Shown in pieces: positions 1 to 5,089 of a stretch of 6,521 bases of DNA. Each line of letters starts with the position of its first letter. The stretch's first letter is position 1. The notes beneath the pieces are model-generated. The model saw only the letters and a list, made by a program, of their open reading frames with translations, did not search any database and was not told the DNA's origin. The position numbers and the translations under genes are program-made. The DNA lies in contig CALVXL010000066.1 in assembly GCA_944369635.1 (NCBI GenBank), forward strand, positions 1 through 6,521. The letters run 5' to 3'. Source of the DNA: an uncultured Clostridia bacterium. GTDB lineage: Bacteria; Bacillota; Clostridia; Christensenellales; Borkfalkiaceae.

Positions 1-713
1 ATATTGCGGCTTATCCGCTCGTAGACCTCTGGGGATTTTCTCCCGATAAATACGGGAACGAAAATTATGAATTTGCTCCTCCCTCCGATGACGATATAGC
101 CGAAATTTTGCCGCTCTGCTCTTCCGATAATTTATTGCTTGAAGGAAATACATTAAAAAAGCTCAATTATGACGACGTAAAAATTGACCTCGGCGGAATT
201 GCAAAAGGTTACGCAGTACAAAAAGCTGCCGAATATCTCAGGAAAAACGGCGTAGAAAACGGGTATATTAGCGCGGGAACGAGCAGTATCGCTTTATTAA
301 AATATAAAGAAAAAGAAAAATGGTCGTTCAGCGTGAACCATCCGCGAAAAAACGGTCTGCTATTCACGATGCCAACAAGCGATATCTATGTTTCCACCAG
401 CGGCGATTACGAGCGGCAATACGTATATAACGGCGTAACTTATTGCCATATCTTAGACCCGAATACGGGCAAACCTATCGCAAACGGCATGATGTCCGTT
501 ACGATTCTCGGAAACAATTCGTCATATTGCGACGCACTCTCCACCGCGCTTTGCGTGCTCGGTGCGGAAAATGCGAAAACTTTTACGGAAAAATATTTGC
601 AAGATTACCGCGTTTTTATCGCCTATGAAAAAGACGGTAAAAATTACTTATATTCTAACGTGGCAAAAGAAAATTTCACTATTAACGACAAAAGCTATTT
701 TTACGTAAATTGA
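1..713 (+). CDS. apbE: FAD:protein FMN transferase (ApbE family), 5' partial
   Basis: ApbE enzymes transfer FMN from FAD onto a Thr/Ser of target flavoproteins such as Rnf or Nqr subunits, on the outer face of the membrane. The reading frame is open from position 3, so the gene begins before the window. The visible part is 236 residues; the family usually has about 300-350, so the signal peptide and N-terminal region are missing. Seen in order (numbered from the first full codon): PLVDLWGF at about 5-12; the nucleotide-binding DLGGIAKGYA at 62-71; AGTSSI at about 91-96; TSGDYERQ near 132-139; HILDPNTG at 149-156; and DALST at 177-181, whose Asp and Thr match the Mg-binding pair of the family. 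All key motifs are intact and the gene ends in TGA. It converges with the dehydrogenase on the other strand. Its flavoprotein target is not in the window. Family assignment is firm; the target is unknown. Confidence 0.93.
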   Translation, partial: IAAYPLVDLWGFSPDKYGNENYEFAPPSDDDIAEILPLCSSDNLLLEGNTLKKLNYDDVKIDLGGIAKGYAVQKAAEYLRKNGVENGYISAGTSSIALLKYKEKEKWSFSVNHPRKNGLLFTMPTSDIYVSTSGDYERQYVYNGVTYCHILDPNTGKPIANGMMSVTILGNNSSYCDALSTALCVLGAENAKTFTEKYLQDYRVFIAYEKDGKNYLYSNVAKENFTINDKSYFYVN

Positions 714-810
714 ATTTTTCACCTTTTTGAAACAATCTTTTGCGGTTTAATGATTTCAAATCCGCATTTCGATTATCCACGCGCAAAGCACGTGGGTTCT
801 CTATACAAAA

Positions 811-841
811 AAACCTCCGCTTTTGCGCGGAGGCTTTTTTT
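811..841. terminator. Bidirectional intrinsic terminator between apbE and mdh
   Basis: A perfect 7-bp GC-rich stem (CCTCCGC at 814-820 with GCGGAGG at 827-833) closes a 6-base loop. On the plus strand it is followed by a T run (835-841); on the minus strand the A run at 807-813 gives a U run. It therefore fits termination of both the apbE transcript and the converging dehydrogenase transcript, whose stop codon is only 11 bases away. The stretch 714-810 before it holds no gene; a weak 5-bp hairpin (CCACG 777-781 with CGTGG 791-795) lies in it. Confidence 0.9.
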
Positions 842-851
842 CATCAATCGA

Positions 852-1814
852 TTATTTTCTGAGTTCAAGCGCGTCGTAGTTGCCGGTAAGCGTATCGATC
901 TTCTCTTTGAGAAGTTTCGCTTCGTCGTCCGTCAACGGCAGATTCACGATGGACTTAATTCCCGTAGAACCTACGATACAGGGAACGCCCGTGCAGATAT
1001 TGTTTCCGCCGTATTCGCCGCTGAGCATCGTGGAAACGGGGAGCAACGTGTTGGTATCGGAAACAAGCGCTTTGATCAGCGAGCACACCGTAACGGCAAT
1101 CGCATAATAAGTTGCGCCCTTCGCCTTGATGACCTGCGAACCCGCAGCGACCATACCTTTGTAGATGACGTCAAGTTCTTCGTCCACTTTTGCCGCATCG
1201 ACTTTCATAACTTTTGTCATATATTCTTTGATGGGCAGACCCGCAACCGTGCAAAGGCTCCAAGGAACCATGCAGGAATCTCCGTGTTCGCCGAGAACAT
1301 AGCTGCCGACGTTGGAAACGTCTACACCGCAATATTCGGCAATCGCCTGCGTAAGTCTGTTCGTGTCGAGCATAGCACCCGTGCCGACAACCTGATTGAC
1401 GGGCAGCCCCGTGCATTTGATCGTGGTATAGGTTAAAAGGTCGACAGGGTTGCTGACGATAACGTAAAGCGCATCGGGAGCGATTTTCGCAACGGTGGGC
1501 ATAACGCTTTCCAGAATGCCGATGTTGACTTTTGCAAGGTCGAGCCTGGACTGACCGGGCTTTCTGCCTACGCCGAACGTAACGACGACGATATCGGAAC
1601 CTTTAACGTCTTCATATTCGCCGCACCAAACTTTGCAGGAAGGAACGCACGCCGCGCACTGGCTGAGATCGAGCGCTTCACCCTTCGCCTTTTCCTTGTT
1701 GATATCGACCAACAAAATTTCAGAAGCAAGCCCCTGAATCAAAGCAGCATAAGCAACAGACGCGCCGACATTACCGGTGCCCAAAATGGAAATTTTTCTC
1801 TTTTTTTCTGTCAT
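852..1814 (-). CDS. mdh: LDH/MDH-family 2-hydroxyacid dehydrogenase, probable malate dehydrogenase
   Basis: NAD-dependent cytosolic enzyme interconverting a 2-oxoacid and its L-2-hydroxyacid (oxaloacetate/malate or pyruvate/lactate). The product is 320 residues, the usual length. Seen: Rossmann GTGNVG at 12-17, acidic D37 after the second strand (NAD preference), substrate-binding R90 (LDH R109), N122, D150, R153 (LDH R171), and catalytic H177 in GEHGD. At the classical specificity position (LDH 102) there is Arg, R84 in GRKPG, as in malate dehydrogenases; lactate dehydrogenases carry Gln. Yet T235 (LDH 246, in KGATYYA) and the rest look LDH-like, so many pipelines would call it L-lactate dehydrogenase. 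The frame stays open upstream to 1934, but that extension overlaps the SDR gene and lacks homology; the ATG at 1812-1814 has AGGGAAG 9 bases upstream and directly precedes the Rossmann strand. It has its own promoter and ends at the bidirectional terminator. Oddity: a cysteine cluster C53, C56, C60, C64. Family is certain, substrate is not. Confidence 0.9.
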   Translation of the reverse strand: MTEKKRKISILGTGNVGASVAYAALIQGLASEILLVDINKEKAKGEALDLSQCAACVPSCKVWCGEYEDVKGSDIVVVTFGVGRKPGQSRLDLAKVNIGILESVMPTVAKIAPDALYVIVSNPVDLLTYTTIKCTGLPVNQVVGTGAMLDTNRLTQAIAEYCGVDVSNVGSYVLGEHGDSCMVPWSLCTVAGLPIKEYMTKVMKVDAAKVDEELDVIYKGMVAAGSQVIKAKGATYYAIAVTVCSLIKALVSDTNTLLPVSTMLSGEYGGNNICTGVPCIVGSTGIKSIVNLPLTDDEAKLLKEKIDTLTGNYDALELRK

Positions 1815-1823
1815 AACTCCATA

Positions 1824-1830
1824 CTTCCCT
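1824..1830 (-). promoter_or_regulatory. Ribosome binding site of the dehydrogenase
   Basis: AGGGAAG on the minus strand lies 9 bases before the ATG at 1812-1814 and supports that start over the longer open frame. A GGAG at 1817-1820 is only 2 bases from the ATG and too close to serve. Confidence 0.6.
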
Positions 1831-1848
1831 ATTATAAATTGTAAATAT

Positions 1849-1877
1849 ATGATACTACAACCACACCGATTTTGCAA
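1849..1877 (-). promoter_or_regulatory. Sigma-A type promoter of the dehydrogenase gene
   Basis: On the minus strand TTGCAA (plus 1872-1877) is separated by 17 bases from TATCAT (plus 1849-1854). This lies in the 92-base gap after the SDR stop and gives a leader of roughly 25-30 bases that includes the AGGGAAG site. A perfect TATAAT (plus 1831-1836) lies nearer the gene with a poor TTGTAG 18 bases upstream; starting there would leave a leader too short for the better Shine-Dalgarno. Either way the dehydrogenase has its own promoter. Confidence 0.55.
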
Positions 1878-1906
1878 GCGTTTTCCACTGCTTGAGGAAA
1901 TTTTTT

Positions 1907-2659
1907 TCAGGTTTTTGCCACGGGCACAAGCCATGCAGTCGGAAGAATTTTGGCAAGCACTCTGTAAAATTTATAAAACATCTTGTTGGTATAAACAAAT
2001 TTTCTTTTTTTTGCCGCCTTCAACGTCCCTTTTACGACTTTTTCCACATTACAATAAGGCAATTTTTTAAACGTTTTCGAACGGACTCCGCCGCGTTCGA
2101 TAAATTCGGTATCCATAGGCCCCGGACATACGATCGTCACGCTGATTTTTTGCTTTTTCAGTTCATAACGAAGCGCCCGCGCATAAGAATTTATATATGC
2201 TTTGGTCGCACTGTAAACCGTCATGTAGGCATTCGGCACAAAAGACGCGATGGACGATACAAAAATAATCCGCGCGTTTTCTTTCATGTATTGCAGACAA
2301 ATTGCCGTCAACGCGGACACTGCTTTGACGTTGACATCCACACTGTTGATCTGCTGATGCACGGGAAGTTCTTTTACCGCGCCCCAAAATCCCAAGCCTG
2401 CATTGTTGATCAACAGTTTTATGTCGGGATTTTCTTCTTTCAACAGAGCGGAAAACTCTTTATAACTGTCGTCTTTCGCCAAATCGAGCGGAACGATTTT
2501 AAACTTCGCACCGTCAAGACTTTCCACATTTTTCCTGATTTTTTCTTCACGGCGGGCAACGAGCCAGAATTCTTCGATTTCGGGAAACGCTTTTAAAGAT
2601 TGTCTTACAAATTCTTTTCCCAATCCGCTCGAAGCACCTGTAATGATACCGATTTTCAA
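1907..2659 (-). CDS. Classical short-chain dehydrogenase/reductase (SDR), substrate unknown
   Basis: NAD(P)-dependent oxidoreductase with a single Rossmann domain, 250 residues, typical for classical SDRs. Seen: cofactor motif TGASSGLG at 7-14; two arginines at 36-37 after the second strand, which usually favour NADP(H); NNAG at 85-88; catalytic tetrad N110, S136, Y149, K153 (YSATK, with Ser 13 residues before Tyr); and CPGPMDTEF from 178. All catalytic residues are intact. The basic and hydrophobic C-terminus (about 219-247) may sit at the membrane surface, which is an inference. The start is TTG at 2657-2659, one base after the stop of the ABC exporter gene, with GAGGAGG 9 bases upstream inside that gene; the two are almost certainly translationally coupled. 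The substrate cannot be read from sequence; the pairing with an exporter could mean modification of a lipid or small molecule that is then moved, but that is speculation. Confidence 0.92.
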   Translation of the reverse strand: MKIGIITGASSGLGKEFVRQSLKAFPEIEEFWLVARREEKIRKNVESLDGAKFKIVPLDLAKDDSYKEFSALLKEENPDIKLLINNAGLGFWGAVKELPVHQQINSVDVNVKAVSALTAICLQYMKENARIIFVSSIASFVPNAYMTVYSATKAYINSYARALRYELKKQKISVTIVCPGPMDTEFIERGGVRSKTFKKLPYCNVEKVVKGTLKAAKKRKFVYTNKMFYKFYRVLAKILPTAWLVPVAKT

Positions 2660-2660
2660 A

Positions 2661-4547
2661 TCAACCGACCTCCTCGTTCAAACCTTCTTCGGCTTGTTTA
2701 TAATTCATATCGTTGAGATTCTTAAGTTCGTAGAACTTACCTTTTTTCTCCATAAGTTCTTCGTATGTACCCAATTCAACGCATTTGCCCGCTTCCATTA
2801 CGACAATCCTGTCGGCATCTCTGATCGTGGAAAGCCTGTGCGCGACGATAAAAGTGGTCCGCCCTTTGATCAAGCCCGAAATCGCCTTTTGCACATGATA
2901 TTCCGAAATATTGTCGAGCGCACTCGTCGCTTCATCCAATATCAGAATTTTCGGGTCCCGAATCAAGGCGCGCGCAATGGTAATGCGCTGTTTTTGCCCG
3001 CCGCTGAGCTTTCCGCCGTGTTCTCCGATAAAGGTATCGAGCCCGTTCGGAAGATCTTTGACAAATTCATTGAGATTCGCCATTTCCGCAACTTCCTCTA
3101 CCTTTTTGGGGTCAATGCTTTCCAAACCGTACGTGATGTTTTCGCGTATTGTACCCGCAAACAAAATGCTGTTTTGCGGTACGACGGAAATCGAATGGCG
3201 ATAATCCGAAAGAGAAATTTCCGTAATGTCGTTGCCGTCGATATACAAATGCCCTTCCGTAGGCTGCAGAAAACCGATAATAAGATTCATAATCGTGGAC
3301 TTTCCGCTGCCGGAAGCGCCTACGACGGCTATGCATTCGCCCTTTTTCACATCGAGGTTAAAATTTTCCACCACGTATTGCGTCCCGTTAGGATATTTAT
3401 AATAGACGTTGTCAAACCGTACATTCCCTTCGATATGATCGAGCTTTTTCTTGCCACGGCTGTCCTCTACGTCCTTGGACATCATGATTTCGGAAATGGA
3501 GCTGACCGCTTCGAATCCGGTTGAAAACGTAGGCAAAACGTTGATAATCGTCTGTACCGCCGCGTTAATTGACGCAAACAAAGATTGATAAAGCACGATA
3601 TCGCCCGTGGAAATCACATGATTCAGCGCGAGCGCAGCACAGAATATCAGACATGCGCCGCTCAAGATATTTGCAACAACCCAGGAAGCGGAGCCGAAAT
3701 ACGAATTTGTTTTGTCCACATCCAAACCGCGCGCCATAAGATAACGAACATTTTTTTCGAAATTCGCGATCTCCTCGTCTTCCAGCCCGTGTGCTTTCGT
3801 AACGGTGAGCATTTCCAGCATATTGCTCAGCTTTGCGGAAACCGACTCGTTTTCCACGCGATACATATGATTTTTACTGCGCATTTTCTTACGGAAAAGT
3901 TGCGTAAGCAAAACGTTTGCGGGAATCACTACCAAAAAGAATAAAGTGACAAGCCAGCTGCTGTAAACGGAAATCCCGATGGACACGATTGCAACGATGA
4001 TATTCGGAATGAGAATTTTCATCAGATTCGTGTTCAACGCTTCCACGCTTTCTATATCTTTCAGAAACTTACTTTGGATTTTACCCGTTTCTATCTCTTT
4101 ATGATACGTAATGGAAAGATGTTGCAATTTTTTTACGACGGCGCTGCGGAGTCCCGCGCCCGTTCTTCGAAGCATCTTATCGGTAATGCGCGAATAAATA
4201 ACGTGCGTTGGAATATTCTGAAGCAAAACGACCGCAAGCACTATGGAATTCACGACAATGCTGTGAACGACTGCGTCCGATTTAGGCGCAGAAGCAAGAT
4301 CAATGATGTTTGCAGTAATGATCGGCATTACCCATACAGGCAGGTTTTTCAGAATAAATGTCAATAAACTCAAAACAAAGCCGCCTTTATTATCTTTCAG
4401 AAGGCGTTTGTAAAACCGAAATCCCACACCCGACTTTTTTTTCTTTTCCAGTCGTTCGGGCTTAGGCTTCTCTTCATCAAACAAATACTCAAAATCAGGT
4501 ATTACGTTATCGCTTCTCAGATACTTCGGCTTTGCTGCGTTTTTCAT
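2661..4547 (-). CDS. ABC exporter half-transporter (fused permease and ATPase)
   Basis: ATP-driven exporter of the multidrug/lipid type; a half-transporter that works as a dimer in the cytoplasmic membrane. It has 628 residues. Seen: a charged N-terminal stretch of about 40 residues (DEEKPKPERLEKKKK region, 24-38); a membrane domain with about six helices (roughly 56-82, 95-115, 177-195, 198-215, 285-310, 318-340); then the ATPase domain from about 375, with A-loop Tyr near 385, Walker A GASGSGKST at 410-418, Q-loop Q458, signature LSGGQ at 514-518, Walker B ILILDE ending at E539, and switch H570. The catalytic Glu and His are both present, so a homodimer would have two active sites; no partner half-transporter is visible. 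ATG at 4545-4547 has GAGG 5 bases upstream. It is followed one base later by the SDR gene (operon). A promoter and a terminator-like hairpin precede it. The substrate cannot be predicted. Confidence 0.95.
   Translation of the reverse strand: MKNAAKPKYLRSDNVIPDFEYLFDEEKPKPERLEKKKKSGVGFRFYKRLLKDNKGGFVLSLLTFILKNLPVWVMPIITANIIDLASAPKSDAVVHSIVVNSIVLAVVLLQNIPTHVIYSRITDKMLRRTGAGLRSAVVKKLQHLSITYHKEIETGKIQSKFLKDIESVEALNTNLMKILIPNIIVAIVSIGISVYSSWLVTLFFLVVIPANVLLTQLFRKKMRSKNHMYRVENESVSAKLSNMLEMLTVTKAHGLEDEEIANFEKNVRYLMARGLDVDKTNSYFGSASWVVANILSGACLIFCAALALNHVISTGDIVLYQSLFASINAAVQTIINVLPTFSTGFEAVSSISEIMMSKDVEDSRGKKKLDHIEGNVRFDNVYYKYPNGTQYVVENFNLDVKKGECIAVVGASGSGKSTIMNLIIGFLQPTEGHLYIDGNDITEISLSDYRHSISVVPQNSILFAGTIRENITYGLESIDPKKVEEVAEMANLNEFVKDLPNGLDTFIGEHGGKLSGGQKQRITIARALIRDPKILILDEATSALDNISEYHVQKAISGLIKGRTTFIVAHRLSTIRDADRIVVMEAGKCVELGTYEELMEKKGKFYELKNLNDMNYKQAEEGLNEEVG
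2669..2675 (-). promoter_or_regulatory. Strong Shine-Dalgarno deciding the TTG start of the SDR
   Basis: GAGGAGG on the minus strand, inside the last codons of the ABC gene, lies 9 bases before the TTG at 2657-2659. No in-frame ATG is nearby and the TTG is directly followed by the conserved first beta strand, so TTG is the likely start. Confidence 0.8.
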
Positions 4548-4570
4548 AAAATCCTCACTGTTTCCGCAAA

Positions 4571-4603
4571 TAGAAAAGGCTCTGTATAAATAACAAAGCC
4601 TTT
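4571..4603 (-). terminator. Terminator-like hairpin in the leader of the ABC exporter gene
   Basis: On the minus strand AAAGGCTTTGT (plus 4593-4603) pairs with ACAGAGCCTTT (plus 4575-4585): 11 pairs with one G-U and a 7-base loop, followed by a T-rich tail (TTTTCTATTT). The opposite orientation lacks a T run. It lies about 108 bases after the stop of the small membrane gene and 27 bases before the ABC start, downstream of the only good promoter candidate. It may end transcription from the upstream gene, act as an attenuator for the exporter operon, or be a 5' stabilising stem-loop. Confidence 0.6.
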
Positions 4604-4612
4604 GATACGTTT

Positions 4613-4641
4613 AATTTAACACAATTAACTTAACTTGTCAA
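4613..4641 (-). promoter_or_regulatory. Candidate promoter of the ABC exporter-SDR operon
   Basis: A perfect TTGACA (plus 4636-4641) stands 17 bases from TAAATT (plus 4613-4618), a 4-of-6 match to the -10 box. An AT-only tract at about 4657-4681, partly palindromic, lies upstream and could enhance the promoter. Transcription would begin near 4606, only a few bases before the hairpin at 4575-4603. The same gap holds a weak A/U-stem hairpin just after the upstream gene (AAAAAC 4678-4683 with GTTTTT 4691-4696) that might slow or end that transcript. Confidence 0.5.
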
Positions 4642-4711
4642 CGGTAATCCTAAACATTTTAAAAATAATTTTATTTTAAAAACCAATGAAGTTTTTATCA
4701 ATTTATCTGAA

Positions 4712-4936
4712 TCACAGCGGGATAATGCGAAGGATATGCCCGTTTAAGATCATAAGGATAATATCAATAATCCATATGATATTCCATCCGAGAACAAGTC
4801 TCAGAATGCCCGCGAGAATTTTCCCTTCCGAAAACCGGGTGACTGCCCCGCAAATCCAGGACGTAACGGGAATAATAGCCAAAATAATACTGATTATTCT
4901 GCCAAAACCAAAGTAATCTCCTCTTTTTTTTACCAT
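4712..4936 (-). CDS. Small two-helix membrane protein, unknown function
   Basis: A 74-residue hydrophobic protein that I cannot assign to a named family. Seen: basic start (VKKRGD, 2-7), a YFGFGR stretch at 8-13, a first membrane helix at about 14-32, a short polar turn (TRFSEGK, 33-39), and a second helix at about 40-64 containing the aromatic motif GWNIIWIID at 50-58, then a short tail. There is no cleavable signal peptide and no catalytic motif. That it is a real gene is supported by an AAAGGAG site 6 bases before the ATG and a full-consensus promoter upstream. A plus-strand frame overlapping the same bases (4686-4916) lacks such signals and is a shadow. It precedes the ABC exporter gene in the same direction by 164 bases, with a separate promoter and hairpin between them, so it may be independent or a read-through partner. 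Membrane location is inferred from hydrophobicity. Confidence 0.8.
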   Translation of the reverse strand: MVKKRGDYFGFGRIISIILAIIPVTSWICGAVTRFSEGKILAGILRLVLGWNIIWIIDIILMILNGHILRIIPL

Positions 4937-4942
4937 AAAATA

Positions 4943-4949
4943 CTCCTTT
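4943..4949 (-). promoter_or_regulatory. Ribosome binding site of the small membrane protein
   Basis: AAAGGAG on the minus strand, 6 bases before the ATG at 4934-4936; near-ideal sequence and spacing. This is the main evidence, with the promoter, that the minus-strand frame here is the coding one. Confidence 0.85.
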
Positions 4950-4977
4950 ACGGCGCCTTATACCTAAATATCGCCGT
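4950..4977 (-). promoter_or_regulatory. Leader stem-loop directly before a ribosome binding site
   Basis: In the leader of the small membrane gene, ACGGCG (plus 4972-4977) can pair perfectly with CGCCGT (plus 4950-4955) across a 16-base AT-rich loop. The stem abuts the AAAGGAG site, so folding could influence translation. No known riboswitch is recognised, and chance is possible for a 6-bp stem, though GC-rich complementarity stands out in this AT-rich leader. Confidence 0.4.
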
Positions 4978-4987
4978 TATTATTAAT

Positions 4988-5016
4988 ATTATACAATAAT
5001 TTACCGGTTTTGTCAA
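4988..5016 (-). promoter_or_regulatory. Full-consensus sigma-A promoter of the small membrane gene
   Basis: On the minus strand TTGACA (plus 5011-5016), exactly 17 bases, then TATAAT (plus 4988-4993): every consensus position matches. It lies between the malic enzyme terminator and the small gene, giving a leader of about 45 bases. Such a promoter predicts strong constitutive transcription unless a repressor or the leader holds it back. Confidence 0.9.
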
Positions 5017-5046
5017 TACAGAATTTTGATTCAGAAGTTACGGCAT

Positions 5047-5081
5047 ATAAAAAAGACAGAAACACAAAGTTTCCGTCTTTT
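5047..5081 (-). terminator. Intrinsic terminator of the malic enzyme gene
   Basis: On the minus strand a 13-bp stem with one G-U pair (plus 5069-5081 with 5051-5063) encloses the 5-base loop TTTGT and runs into a T tract (TTTTTT and beyond, plus 5049-5054). It begins 8 bases after the malic enzyme stop codon and separates that gene from the next promoter. Confidence 0.9.
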
Positions 5082-5089
5082 CATTTGCG

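Noticed and set aside
777..795. Inverted repeat CCACG/CGTGG downstream of apbE
   Set aside because: Five pairs with a 9-base loop and no T run; the strong terminator right after it explains transcript ending.
750..1436. Plus-strand open frame opposite the dehydrogenase gene
   Set aside because: Arg/His-rich antisense shadow of a gene with full catalytic motifs; no ribosome site or recognisable domain, and the bidirectional terminator lies inside its start.
1797..1805. A AAA AAG slippery heptamer at codons 3-5 of the dehydrogenase, in the right register for -1 frameshifting
   Set aside because: It lies in a lysine-rich N-terminus with no stimulatory structure seen, and the main frame encodes a full normal enzyme; likely chance.
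1875..1901. CAAGC/GCTTG hairpin followed by a T run on the plus strand, resembling a terminator
   Set aside because: The stem is only 5 bp with a 10-base loop, no plus-strand gene ends there, and it overlaps the -35 box of the minus-strand promoter.
1815..1934. Forty-codon upstream extension of the dehydrogenase frame
   Set aside because: It overlaps the end of the SDR gene, crosses the promoter and ribosome site, and lacks any family similarity.
1892..2596. Plus-strand open frame opposite the SDR gene
   Set aside because: Antisense shadow; Phe/Arg/His-rich composition with no domain, while the minus strand has a complete SDR.
2643..3524. Long plus-strand open frame (293 codons) opposite the ABC ATPase domain
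   Set aside because: Lies entirely against the conserved nucleotide-binding domain; its composition and lack of motifs mark it as antisense shadow.
4657..4682. AT-only palindrome-like tract, considered as an operator or replication element
   Set aside because: Composition alone can generate it; better seen as AT-rich upstream promoter sequence, with no iterons or protein-site pattern.
4686..4916. Plus-strand 76-codon frame overlapping the small membrane gene
   Set aside because: It has no Shine-Dalgarno or promoter, whereas the minus-strand frame has both in near-ideal form and a regular two-helix pattern.
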